From contig NZ_ML178713.1 in NCBI RefSeq assembly GCF_004360145.1, positions 62,001-126,000 of the forward strand: a stretch of DNA of 64,000 nt, given 5' to 3'. The position numbers and the translations under genes are program-made. Under the pieces are notes generated by a model that worked only from the letters and a program-made list of their open reading frames with translations, was not told where the DNA came from and made no database searches. Position 1 is the stretch's first letter. Each line of letters opens with the position of its first letter. The stretch is from Aliiroseovarius marinus (lineage in GTDB: Bacteria > Pseudomonadota > Alphaproteobacteria > Rhodobacterales > Rhodobacteraceae). Below are positions 17,256 through 25,601 of this stretch, in pieces.

Positions 17256-19937
17256 ATGGATAAAAGCCCTCTGACCCCGCTTTTCGATCCCACCTCGGTC
17301 GCCGTGTTTGGCGCCAGCCCCAGCGGCAACTCGGTTGGGGCGATGGCGTGGCGCAATCTGGTGGCGGGCGGCTTTGATGGCTCGCTCTATCCGATCAATC
17401 CCAAGCACAAAGCCATCGGTGATGCGACCTGCTATCGCAAAGTGACGGACCTGCCGGACGAGGTCGACCTGGCCGTGATCGCCACCCCTGCGCGCACCGT
17501 GCCGGGGATCATGCGCGACTGCGCCGAGGCAGGCGTGAAATCTGCCATCATCCTGTCGGCAGGGTTCGGCGAAGGCGATGGGCGCGGCAAGGATCTGGAA
17601 GCGCAGGTCGTGGCCGCCGCGCGCAAGGGCGACATCCGGTTCATGGGGCCGAACTGCGTCGGTCTGGTGCGTCCGTGGCTTGGGCTGGACGCGAGTTTTC
17701 TACGCTCGGACCCGCCGAAGGGGCGGCTGGCCTTCGTGTCGCAATCCGGCGCGTTGGTGTCCGCGATTGCCGACTGGGCCGGACCACACCATTCGGGCTT
17801 TTCGGCGATGGTCAGCCTTGGCAACTCGACCAATATTGACTTCGGAGACGTGCTGGACTTCCTCGCGATGGATCCGCGGACCGACGCCATTTTGCTCTAT
17901 ATCGAGGGCATCAAGGACGCGCAGAATTTCATGTCCGCCTTGCGCCGCGCGTCGCGTCTGAAGCCGGTGATCGTGCTGAAATCGGGCCGCCACGCGACCA
18001 GCTCGCAAGCGGCACATACGCATACGGGGGCGCTGATCGGGTCGGACGACGTGTTCGACGCAGCGCTGGAGCGTGCCGGTGCGGTGCGGGTCGGCACGCT
18101 GGGCCAGCTCTTCGCCGCAGCCGAGATCCTCGCCAACACGCGCAAAGTTGGCGGCAATCGTCTGTGCATCATCACCAATGGTGGCGGTGCAGGCGTCTTG
18201 GGCGCGGACCGGGCAGGTGATCTGGACATCGCGCTGCCTCCGCTATCTGACGCCACGAAAACCAAGCTGGACAAGGTCTTGCCCCCGTATTGGAGCCACG
18301 CCAACCCCGTCGATATTCTGGGCGATGCCGGGCCCGAGACCTATTCAGCTGCCGTGAAGGCCGCGATTGCCGATCCGGACAATGACGGCGTTCTGGTGAT
18401 GCTAACCCCGCAGGCGATGACCGATGCCGTGGCGACAGCACAAGCCGTCGTGGGCGCGTTGCCGCGACGACGCAAGAAACCCGTTCTGGCCTGCTGGCTG
18501 GGCGAACCGGCGGTCGAAGAAGGCCGTGCGATCCTGTCCAAAGCCGGCGTACCAGATTTCCAAACGCCCGAACGCGCGGTCGAGGGCTTCAGCTATCTGG
18601 TTCAGCACCGCCGCAACCGCAAACTGGCGCTGGAAGTCCCCCGTGCCCGCGCGTTTGAGAAAGGCTTGGATCTGGACGGCGCGCGTCTGATCATCGCGCA
18701 GGCCTTGTCGGATGGCCGCAAGATGCTGTCGGACACCGAAAGCAAGGCGCTGCTGAAGGCCTTCAACATTCCGGTGAACATGACGATCGAAGCGACGACG
18801 CCATCGCAGGCATTGGTGGCTGCGGAAACCGTGGGCTATCCGGTCGCGATGAAAATCGCCTCGCCCGACATCACGCACAAGACCAATGTGGGCGGCGTGC
18901 GGGTGAACGTGGCGCATGCGACTTCGGTCTCGCGGGTGTTTCACGAGCTGGTCAAATCCGCCAAAGCCGCACGGCCCGATGCGCAGATCACCGGCGTCAC
19001 GGTCGAGCCGATGGCGGGCCTGAAAGACCCGCGCGAGCTGGTCATCGGCGCCAGCCGTGATCCGGTCTTCGGCCCCACAATTCTGTTCGGCGCCGGGGGC
19101 ACGATGGTCGAGGTCCTGAAAGACAGCGCCGTGGCGTTGCCGCCGTTGAATGCGGTTCTGTCTGAACGCTTGATCAACAAAACGCGCGTGTCGAAAGCCC
19201 TTGAGGGGTTCCGAGATGCGGCGCCCGTGGATCGCGATGCGCTGGTCGACGTGTTGAAGCGCGTCTCGATCATCGTGAGTTATCTGCCTGAGGTGATCGA
19301 GTTGGACATCAACCCTCTGTTTGTCAGCCCCGACGGGGTGTTGGCGGTGGATGCGCGCATTTCGGTCCAGCGAGCCCCTGCAAAGGACGGCCCCTATGAC
19401 CACATGGCGATCCACCCCTATCCGCGCCACCTTGCGCGCGAGGCGTATCTGTCAGACGGCACACTTCTGGTGATCCGCCCGGTACGTCCGGAAGATGCCG
19501 AATATCTGCAATCCTTCGTGCGCGAGTTGTCGCCCGAGGCGCGGCAGATGCGTTTCATGGGCTCGGTGAATGAGCTTAGCCCAGAAATGCTGGCCCAGTT
19601 TTCCGCCATCGATTATCGCCGCGAAATGGCCTTATGCGCCATGGCCGAGATTGACGGGCAGGACGTGCTGGTGGGCGTCGCGCGCTATGTGATCAACCCG
19701 GATCAGAAAAGCTGTGAGTTCGCCATCGTCGTATCGGATCGGATTCAGCATCAAGGGCTTGGGACGCGCCTGATGAAAGGGCTGTTCAGCGCCGCACAAG
19801 ATCATGGATTGGATGTAATTGAAGGGACGGTTCTGAAGAAGAACGACCCGATGTTGCGCCTGATGAAAGAGCTGGGCTTCACCCAGCGGCCAGACCCCGA
19901 TGACCGAGATGTGGTCATTGTAGAACGCTGGCTTTGA
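17256..19937 (+). CDS. PatZ-like protein acetyltransferase (acyl-CoA synthetase domains + GNAT)
   Basis: An 893-residue fusion. Residues 1 to about 480 form the CoA-binding and ligase parts of NDP-forming acyl-CoA synthetases (FDPTSVAVFGASPSGNSVG; catalytic-type His in HTHTGALIGS near 253). About 485-710 is an ATP-grasp domain, and about 728-893 is a GNAT acetyltransferase domain, with acetyl-CoA loop QGLGTR. This order and length match PatZ/YfiQ, which acetylates lysines of enzymes such as acetyl-CoA synthetase. In PatZ the synthetase part is regulatory and catalytically dead. The start at 17256 follows AAAGGA with 8-base spacing; a longer in-frame start at 17187 is less likely. A deacetylase-family gene follows. 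Confidence 0.85.
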   Translation: MDKSPLTPLFDPTSVAVFGASPSGNSVGAMAWRNLVAGGFDGSLYPINPKHKAIGDATCYRKVTDLPDEVDLAVIATPARTVPGIMRDCAEAGVKSAIILSAGFGEGDGRGKDLEAQVVAAARKGDIRFMGPNCVGLVRPWLGLDASFLRSDPPKGRLAFVSQSGALVSAIADWAGPHHSGFSAMVSLGNSTNIDFGDVLDFLAMDPRTDAILLYIEGIKDAQNFMSALRRASRLKPVIVLKSGRHATSSQAAHTHTGALIGSDDVFDAALERAGAVRVGTLGQLFAAAEILANTRKVGGNRLCIITNGGGAGVLGADRAGDLDIALPPLSDATKTKLDKVLPPYWSHANPVDILGDAGPETYSAAVKAAIADPDNDGVLVMLTPQAMTDAVATAQAVVGALPRRRKKPVLACWLGEPAVEEGRAILSKAGVPDFQTPERAVEGFSYLVQHRRNRKLALEVPRARAFEKGLDLDGARLIIAQALSDGRKMLSDTESKALLKAFNIPVNMTIEATTPSQALVAAETVGYPVAMKIASPDITHKTNVGGVRVNVAHATSVSRVFHELVKSAKAARPDAQITGVTVEPMAGLKDPRELVIGASRDPVFGPTILFGAGGTMVEVLKDSAVALPPLNAVLSERLINKTRVSKALEGFRDAAPVDRDALVDVLKRVSIIVSYLPEVIELDINPLFVSPDGVLAVDARISVQRAPAKDGPYDHMAIHPYPRHLAREAYLSDGTLLVIRPVRPEDAEYLQSFVRELSPEARQMRFMGSVNELSPEMLAQFSAIDYRREMALCAMAEIDGQDVLVGVARYVINPDQKSCEFAIVVSDRIQHQGLGTRLMKGLFSAAQDHGLDVIEGTVLKKNDPMLRLMKELGFTQRPDPDDRDVVIVERWL

Positions 19938-19961
19938 GACGGGATCGAGGGAGGAAACCGA

Positions 19962-20885
19962 ATGCTATCCATCATTTCGCACAATGAATGTCGCGACCAT
20001 GACGCTGGGCCATTGCACCCGGAAAGCAAGGCGCGGCTGGATGCGATCAACAATCAGCTGATCATGTCGGGCATGGATTATGTGGTGCGCCATCACGATG
20101 CACCGCTGGTCACGCGTGAGCAGTTGGAGCGCGTACATGACAGCGATTATCTGGACCGCGTCTATGCGCTGGCGCCGGGGCAAGGGATGGAAAGCGTCGA
20201 GGTAGACGGGGACACGGTGATGAGCCCGGGCACCCTGAAAGCCGCCGAACGCTCGGCCGGGTCGGGCTGTATGGGCGTCGATCTGGTCATGTCCAAGGAA
20301 GCCAACCCGATCTTCTGCATGGTCCGCCCGCCCGGCCACCACGCAGAAAGCGACAAGGCGATGGGATTTTGCCTGTTCAACAACATCGCCGTGGCTGCGG
20401 CCCACGCGTTGGAAGCGCACGGTCTGTCGCGTGTGGCGATCATCGACTTTGACGTTCACCACGGCAACGGCACGGAAGAGATCTTTAAGGCGGAACCGCG
20501 CGTGCTGTTCTGTTCAAGCTTTCAGCACCCGTTCTACCCCTTCACCGGCCACGAGAAAGAGACCGACAATCTGGTCGATATCCCCCTGTCCGCAGGCGCA
20601 GGCAGTGCTGAGTTCCGCGAGGCCGTGTCCGGCCACTGGATCCCGCATCTGCGCGACTTCAAGCCGGAATTCGTCTTCATCTCGGCCGGGTTCGACGCCC
20701 ATGTGGCCGATGATATGTCGAGCGTGCAACTGACGGACGCCGATTACGAATGGGTCACGCGCGAACTGAAGGCCGTGGCGGACGAGTTCGCCGAGGGCCG
20801 GATCGTATCGATGCTGGAAGGCGGGTACGAACCAGACGTGCTGGCACGATCAGTCGTGAAGCATCTGGACGTACTGCTGGGATAA
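19962..20885 (+). CDS. Histone deacetylase family (AcuC/class II HDAC-like) deacetylase
   Basis: A 307-residue zinc amidohydrolase of the arginase-deacetylase fold. RPPGHHAE (about residues 122-129) contains the tandem catalytic histidines, and DFDVHHGNGTEE (about 163-174) carries the Asp and His zinc ligands. Possible substrates are acetyl-lysine in proteins, acetylpolyamines or other acetylamides. It lies 24 bases after the PatZ-like acetyltransferase on the same strand. This resembles the acuA-acuC pairing in Bacillus and favours protein deacetylation. A copy of the 3'-end repeat follows its stop directly. Confidence 0.88.
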   Translation: MLSIISHNECRDHDAGPLHPESKARLDAINNQLIMSGMDYVVRHHDAPLVTREQLERVHDSDYLDRVYALAPGQGMESVEVDGDTVMSPGTLKAAERSAGSGCMGVDLVMSKEANPIFCMVRPPGHHAESDKAMGFCLFNNIAVAAAHALEAHGLSRVAIIDFDVHHGNGTEEIFKAEPRVLFCSSFQHPFYPFTGHEKETDNLVDIPLSAGAGSAEFREAVSGHWIPHLRDFKPEFVFISAGFDAHVADDMSSVQLTDADYEWVTRELKAVADEFAEGRIVSMLEGGYEPDVLARSVVKHLDVLLG

Positions 20886-20945
20886 GGGGCTTTGCCCCTC
20901 GGCCCGGACGGGCCTCACCCCAGGATATTTTTGGCAAGAAAATGC
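20886..20945 (+). repeat. 3'-end dispersed repeat, copy A (after the HDAC-like gene)
   Basis: Begins 1 base after the stop with hairpin GGGGCTTTGCCCC (20886-20898), continues with CTCACCCCAGGATATTT and ends in TTGGCAAGAAAATG (to about 20945). It has the same order and orientation relative to the preceding gene as copies B, D and E. Confidence 0.75.
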
Positions 20946-20967
20946 GAAAGGGTGAGGGCCGGGACGG

Positions 20968-22041
20968 TCAGGTGAACCGGTCCGGGACGATCTTCTCCAC
21001 AGTGGCGGCCTCGATCTCGGGCGCGCGCCCAGCGACGAGGTCGGCCAGAAGTTGCGATGCGGCAGGCGAGGTTTGGAACCCGTATCCCCCTTGCCCGGCG
21101 CACCAGATGAAGCTGCGGTCCTCGGGTGCGGGGCCCAACACCAGATTGCGATCAGGCGCAAAACTGCGCAGCCCGGCCCAGTTCGAGATCATCCGAGTGA
21201 CGGGTTTTGTGACCATCGCCTCGTAGCGCGCGAGCCCCTCGGCCAGTACCATGTCGTCCGCCCAAGCGTCTTGCGGCTCCATCGGGTCTTCTTCTTCGGG
21301 CGAGACGATAAGCGCGCCTGCATCGGGCTTGGCGTACCAGCTTTCGGCGGCGCCCATGAACATTGGCCAGCGGCTGACATCCAGCCCGCCCGGGGCTGGG
21401 ATCCGCGCCATAGACCGGCGGTAGGGTTGGATGCCGATAGGGGGGATGCCTGCCAGCTTTGCGACCTCATCGACCCATGCTCCGGCAGCGTTCACAAGGG
21501 TCTTGCCCGCGAAGTCGCCTTTCGTGGTCTCGACCTCCCACCTTGACGGTGTGCGCGTAATCATGGTGACCTTAGCGCCGGTTTGCACTGCACCGTTTGC
21601 CCGTACCTCGCGTGCGAAGTTCTGGATCAGACGGTCGGTGTCAATGTCCCACGCTTCGGCGTGATAGCCCGCGCCGACAAGGGTGTCGGGGTTCAGGATT
21701 GGCACCAGATCCAGCGCGTCTCGCGTGGAAATCGGCTCCATCTTCATCGTGACCAAATCGCGGGCGAGCGCGTCTTCCTGACCCGGCCCGCCCACGATCA
21801 TCAACCCGCGCGGAGACAGTACGCCGCCGTTTTCCTGCTCGTGATAGGCGCGCGAGGCTTGGTTCAGCGCGATGACCGAGGGTGCGCCATAGGCTTCTTC
21901 GAACATGGCGGCAGAACGGCCAGAGGCGTGATAGGCCAGCGCGTCCTCGGCCTCGAGCACGCAGACGGTTCCCAGATGCGACAGCCGTGCGCCAGCCGAG
22001 ATCCCGGCGATGCCACCGCCGATAACAACGAAATCATACAT
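20968..22041 (-). CDS. FAD-dependent oxidoreductase of the DAO (D-amino acid/glycine oxidase) family
   Basis: A 357-residue flavoprotein. The N-terminal dinucleotide fold MYDFVVIGGGIAGISAGARL binds FAD, and the rest follows the DAO fold: substrate region in the middle and the C-terminal FAD segment DRNLVLGPAPEDRSFIWCAGQGGYGFQTSPAAS. Likely chemistry is oxidation of an amino acid or amine with release of imine; the substrate cannot be told. ATG 22041 has AGGA 9 bases upstream, better than a TTG at 22050. It overlaps the end of the aldo/keto reductase gene by 8 bases, so the two are co-translated. Confidence 0.85.
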   Translation of the reverse strand: MYDFVVIGGGIAGISAGARLSHLGTVCVLEAEDALAYHASGRSAAMFEEAYGAPSVIALNQASRAYHEQENGGVLSPRGLMIVGGPGQEDALARDLVTMKMEPISTRDALDLVPILNPDTLVGAGYHAEAWDIDTDRLIQNFAREVRANGAVQTGAKVTMITRTPSRWEVETTKGDFAGKTLVNAAGAWVDEVAKLAGIPPIGIQPYRRSMARIPAPGGLDVSRWPMFMGAAESWYAKPDAGALIVSPEEEDPMEPQDAWADDMVLAEGLARYEAMVTKPVTRMISNWAGLRSFAPDRNLVLGPAPEDRSFIWCAGQGGYGFQTSPAASQLLADLVAGRAPEIEAATVEKIVPDRFT

Positions 22042-22969
22042 TCTCTTCAATCCTGTCTGTCGCAGGTGCGGGCGTGGGTGTGAGCGCGGTCAGCCGGTCG
22101 CGCAGCTCGGTGGTCATGGTGAAGGACAGCGCGTCGAGTGACGGCTGCAATTGCTCACGTGAACGAGCGGATAGGATGGGCGCGGGCCGGGTTGGGTGGT
22201 TGGCCACCCACGCCACGGCCAGTGTTGCCGGGTGCAGGCCCAGATCCTGCGCAATTTCGGGTAGGGCTTCGCCGGCCTTGTGCATCCAGTCCAGCCCATA
22301 GCGCGCGGCATAGCGGTGATCTTCGGACAACCGGCCCGTGCCACCGGTGGCATACTTTCCGGTCAAAAGCCCGCCGCCAAGCGGAGAATACGTCGCAGCC
22401 AGAATGCCCTCGGAGGCACACATCGGCAGAAGTTCGACCTCGGCCTGACGTTTCACAAGGCTGAACATTGGCTGGATCACGTCGATTTTGGTGCCCATCC
22501 GTTGAGCGATCCCCTGTGCTTTCATTACCTGCCACGCGGCGAAGTTGGACAGTGCCAGATAGCGGGCCTGCCCGGCCGATTGTAGCTCGGCCAGCAGTTC
22601 GATTTGGGCGTCCATCGCAAGGTTCGGGTTGAAGCGGTGCAGATAAAGGATATCGATTACGTCCAGCCCCATGCGTGCGCGGGACGTGTCGAATTGTGCG
22701 CGCAGCGCGTCGACGGTGTCGGGCGCGTCATAGCCAATCTTGGTGGCGATGATCAGGCGCTCGCGAAGCGGGGCAATCAACCGCCCGAGGATCTTCTCAG
22801 ACGCGCCACCAGTATACAGATTTGCGGTGTCGAAATGGGTGATGCCCGCGTCGAGGCAGGCGTCAAACATCGCGCGCGAGGCCGTTTCATCTGCGTTCTC
22901 GCCAAACTGCATGGCGCCGAAGGCAAAGCGGGGGGCGGGGGTGCCATCAAGGGAAATCAGGTCGGTCAT
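22034..22969 (-). CDS. Aldo/keto reductase
   Basis: A 311-residue NADPH-dependent reductase with the (beta/alpha)8 fold. The catalytic tetrad is visible: Asp in THFDTANLY, Tyr in ANLYTGG, Lys in IATKIG and His in LYLHRFN. The C-terminal cofactor block PILSARSREQLQPSLDAL is the usual 2'-phosphate contact region. It most resembles the bacterial general-stress/aldose type; the physiological carbonyl substrate is unknown. It leads an operon with the FAD oxidoreductase, so both may act on related small metabolites. Confidence 0.88.
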   Translation of the reverse strand: MTDLISLDGTPAPRFAFGAMQFGENADETASRAMFDACLDAGITHFDTANLYTGGASEKILGRLIAPLRERLIIATKIGYDAPDTVDALRAQFDTSRARMGLDVIDILYLHRFNPNLAMDAQIELLAELQSAGQARYLALSNFAAWQVMKAQGIAQRMGTKIDVIQPMFSLVKRQAEVELLPMCASEGILAATYSPLGGGLLTGKYATGGTGRLSEDHRYAARYGLDWMHKAGEALPEIAQDLGLHPATLAVAWVANHPTRPAPILSARSREQLQPSLDALSFTMTTELRDRLTALTPTPAPATDRIEENV

Positions 22970-22997
22970 GGCGCGACACTGCCACGGTGTTTTGCAA

Positions 22998-23030
22998 AGG
23001 AAAAGGCCCCGCGTGATGCAGGGCCTGATC
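22998..23030 (-). terminator. Terminator downstream of the EF-hand gene
   Basis: On the minus strand AGGCCC (23026-23021) pairs with GGGCCT (23009-23004) and is followed by TTTTCC. It lies 40 bases after the EF-hand stop. A second small hairpin CACTCT/AGAGTG (23040-23056) lies between. Confidence 0.7.
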
Positions 23031-23069
23031 TTTCGCTAGCACTCTTTTTCAGAGTGTGACGGGACGCGC

Positions 23070-23594
23070 TTACTGACGCCCGAAATCCTCGGCTGAGATG
23101 ACGCCGTCGCCGTTGCGGTCCTGCTTGGGGAACCACAGATCGACGCCTGCGATGAACTCTTCACGGGTGACTTGCCCGTCACCATCAAGGTCGGCGTTTT
23201 CGCGGGTCATTGACATGGCGGCGCTGTGTTCACCCATGCCTTGTCCCATACCTTTGCCTTGCCCTTTGCCCTGACCTTGGCCTTTGCCTTGCCCCTGACC
23301 TTTGCCTTGCCCATGGCCCTGACCACCGCCTTGGCCGATCCCGTGTTCTTTCATGTCCGCCTCGCGGGCTTCGTCGAAGAGAACATAGTCTTCAGCGTTC
23401 AGCACACCGTCATCATCGGCATCGAATGTGTGGAAGATATCGCCACGGCGCTCGCGGGCTTCCTCGATCGAGACCGAGCCGTTTTCGTCCAGATCCCACA
23501 TCTCGATGAAATGGGCACCGGGCTGGTTTTGCGCCAGTGCGGGTAGTGCAATTACAAGTGCCGCAGTGGCCAGAATGGGGGTTGTTTTGCGCAT
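23070..23594 (-). CDS. Secreted EF-hand calcium-binding protein with Gly/Gln/Lys repeat
   Basis: A 174-residue protein. The ATG at 23594 is chosen over longer in-frame starts because GGAG lies 8 bases upstream and it opens a clean signal peptide (cleavage near ALA-QNQ, residue 22). Four EF-hand loops are present: DLDENGSVSIEE (34-45), DADDDGVLNAED (58-69), DLDGDGQVTREE (135-146) and DRNGDGVISAED (159-170). They form two pairs separated by a low-complexity linker (86-121) of GQGKGQGQ-type repeats. Likely a periplasmic or secreted calcium sensor or buffer; no catalytic domain is seen. The repeat DNA is prone to slippage, so linker length may vary between strains. Confidence 0.85.
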   Translation of the reverse strand: MRKTTPILATAALVIALPALAQNQPGAHFIEMWDLDENGSVSIEEARERRGDIFHTFDADDDGVLNAEDYVLFDEAREADMKEHGIGQGGGQGHGQGKGQGQGKGQGQGKGQGKGMGQGMGEHSAAMSMTRENADLDGDGQVTREEFIAGVDLWFPKQDRNGDGVISAEDFGRQ

Positions 23595-23663
23595 TGTTAC
23601 GCTCCGTTTGTTGTCCCTATATTCGTGATACGGAATATGAGTGGGTTTCCGTCGCGCTTTTTG

Positions 23664-23699
23664 CATAAAAAAATGCCCCACCTTTCGGCAGGGCATTTC
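23664..23699 (-). terminator. Rho-independent terminator of the purine/BMP operon
   Basis: On the minus strand AAATGCCC (23698-23691) pairs with GGGCATTT (23678-23671), and a run of T follows (complement of 23667-23673). It lies 20-50 bases after the stop of the BMP gene. Confidence 0.88.
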
Positions 23700-23719
23700 G
23701 ATGCTTTGTGTCGGGTCGA

Positions 23720-24805
23720 TTAGTTCGACGGGATTTCGGCTTCGATGCCCTCGACGTAGAAGCTCATGCCAGCCAGACCGTCGTCGCCATAGTCGGACGC
23801 GGTTTCACCGTCTGCCAGCCATGGGGTGCCGTCTTGCTTGTTCAGCGGGCCGGTGAAGGCGTGGTATTCGCCCGAGGCCAGTGCGTCACGCAGGGCTTCT
23901 GCTTCGGCTTTCACGTCAGCCGGAACGGCGTCGGTGATCTCGCCGATGCCAACCATGCCAGCGCCAATGCCGTCCCAGGTCGAGACGCTTTCCCAGGTGC
24001 CATCCATGACAGCTTTGGTGCGGGCGACATAGTAGGGTGCCCAGTCGTCGATGATCGACGAGACGCGCGGGAACGGGGCGTATTCACCCATGTCCGAGGC
24101 CTGACCGAAGGTCACAACGTTGCCAGCTTCCTTGGCGGCTGCCTGCGGTGCGGTCGAGTCGGTGTGCTGCAGGATCACGTCGGCACCTTGCTCGATCAGA
24201 GCTTTTGCAGCGTCTGCTTCTTTGGCCGGATCAAACCAGGTGTAGGCCCAGATGATTTTGAACTGAACGTCCGGGTTCACTTTTTTGGCGTGGATGTATG
24301 CCGAGTTGATGCCACGGATAACTTCCGGGATCGGGAACGAGGCGATGTAGCCGATGATGTTCGACTTGGTCATCTTGCCTGCAATGTGACCCTGAACAGC
24401 GCGGCCTTCATAGAAACGGGCCGAATAGACCGACACGTTGTCCGACTGTTTATAACCTGTGGCGTGCTCAAACTTCACGTTCGGGAACTTTTCGGCCACG
24501 GCCAGCGTCGCGTCCATGAAGCCAAACGAGGTGGTGAAGATCAGGTCTGCACCCGACAGGGCCATCTGCGTGATCGGGCCTTCGGCGTTCGATTCCGAAA
24601 CGCTTTCGACATAGACGGTTTCAACCTTGTCGCCGAATGCGGCTTCAACGGCTTGACGGCCTTTGTCATGTTCATAGGTCCAGCCACCGTCGCCCACGGG
24701 GCCGACATAGATAAAGCCGACTTTGGTTTTGTCCTCGGCCACGGCCGCACCGGCCAAACCGGTGGCCAAAGCGGCTGTGGCCAGAAGTGATTTCAATACA
24801 CGCAT
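23720..24805 (-). CDS. BMP-family ABC transporter substrate-binding protein
   Basis: A 361-residue periplasmic binding protein of the BMP/Med/PnrA family, which binds purine nucleosides or bases. ATG 24805 follows AGGGAG; the longer in-frame start is rejected. The signal peptide ends near AVA-EDKTK (about residue 24), with no lipobox Cys. Family blocks KVGFIYVGPVGDGGWTYEHD and DLIFTTSFGFMDATL are intact. It is the last gene of the operon, one base after the potassium channel gene, and is followed by a strong terminator. Xanthine dehydrogenase genes in the same operon suggest a xanthine, hypoxanthine or guanine-type ligand. Confidence 0.9.
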   Translation of the reverse strand: MRVLKSLLATAALATGLAGAAVAEDKTKVGFIYVGPVGDGGWTYEHDKGRQAVEAAFGDKVETVYVESVSESNAEGPITQMALSGADLIFTTSFGFMDATLAVAEKFPNVKFEHATGYKQSDNVSVYSARFYEGRAVQGHIAGKMTKSNIIGYIASFPIPEVIRGINSAYIHAKKVNPDVQFKIIWAYTWFDPAKEADAAKALIEQGADVILQHTDSTAPQAAAKEAGNVVTFGQASDMGEYAPFPRVSSIIDDWAPYYVARTKAVMDGTWESVSTWDGIGAGMVGIGEITDAVPADVKAEAEALRDALASGEYHAFTGPLNKQDGTPWLADGETASDYGDDGLAGMSFYVEGIEAEIPSN

Positions 24806-24806
24806 G

Positions 24807-25586
24807 TTAATCTCCCTTGGTGTCTTGAGCAGAATTATTGGTTTCATCAGCGGCGTCTTCGCGGGCTTCGCGCAGGCGACGCTGGATGTTGGTTTCGCTT
24901 TCCAGAAGCGCAGTTGTCACGATGGCAGAGGGCACGGCAATCACGCCCAATCCGATGAACAGAACGAAGGTCGTGAAGATACGTCCGCCCCCCGTGATTG
25001 GGAACATGTCGCCGTATCCCACAGTTGTGAAACTGGCGACGGCCCACCACAGGCTTTTGGGAATGGACGAGAAAACTTCCGGCTGTGCGTCATGTTCAAA
25101 GATATAAATTCCGACCGCTGAAACATAAAGCATAAGTGCGGCGATGACGCCGAAGATCATCAGCTCTCCGCGCACTTGGCGGAAGGCGACCACAAGGCGC
25201 TCCATCGCATGGGATCCGCGAAACAGCTTCAGAAGGCGCACAAGACGCAGCAAGCGGAAGGCGCGCACCACCTGCCACTGTGGCGTCAGTAGGGCGATGG
25301 CCGGGGCAAAGGCCAGAAAATCGACCAGCCCCCAGAAGCTGAATGCATAGCGCAGCGGGCGTGGAGAGGTGACCAGCCGCAGCACGTATTCGGCCGCAAA
25401 GATGACCAGCAGCAAGACCTCGAACTTATACAACAGCCCGCGCAGGTGCTCGGGCAGTTCCGGCATGGTTTCCAATGCAATCGCGATCGCCGACAGCAGG
25501 ATCAATACATCCATGACACGCGCGACGTTCACACCGCCAAGCGGTTTGTGCCCGTCCAGAATGTCGTGAATGTCAGCTTTGTTCAT
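24807..25586 (-). CDS. Voltage-gated-type potassium channel (ion transporter)
   Basis: A 259-residue six-helix channel subunit. The S4-like helix has basic residues every third position (R108, R111, R114, R117, K120 in VVRAFRLLRLVRLLKLF). The selectivity filter is TVGYGD (188-193), which defines K+ channels. A short C-terminal coiled or charged tail follows S6, without an RCK domain. It should form tetramers in the inner membrane. Its stop is 1 base from the start of the BMP binding-protein gene, and its start is 15 bases after the second permease, so it lies fully inside the ABC transporter operon. A role in that transport system is unknown. Confidence 0.9.
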   Translation of the reverse strand: MNKADIHDILDGHKPLGGVNVARVMDVLILLSAIAIALETMPELPEHLRGLLYKFEVLLLVIFAAEYVLRLVTSPRPLRYAFSFWGLVDFLAFAPAIALLTPQWQVVRAFRLLRLVRLLKLFRGSHAMERLVVAFRQVRGELMIFGVIAALMLYVSAVGIYIFEHDAQPEVFSSIPKSLWWAVASFTTVGYGDMFPITGGGRIFTTFVLFIGLGVIAVPSAIVTTALLESETNIQRRLREAREDAADETNNSAQDTKGD

Positions 25587-25601
25587 CAGGGGTCCTGCTG
25601 G

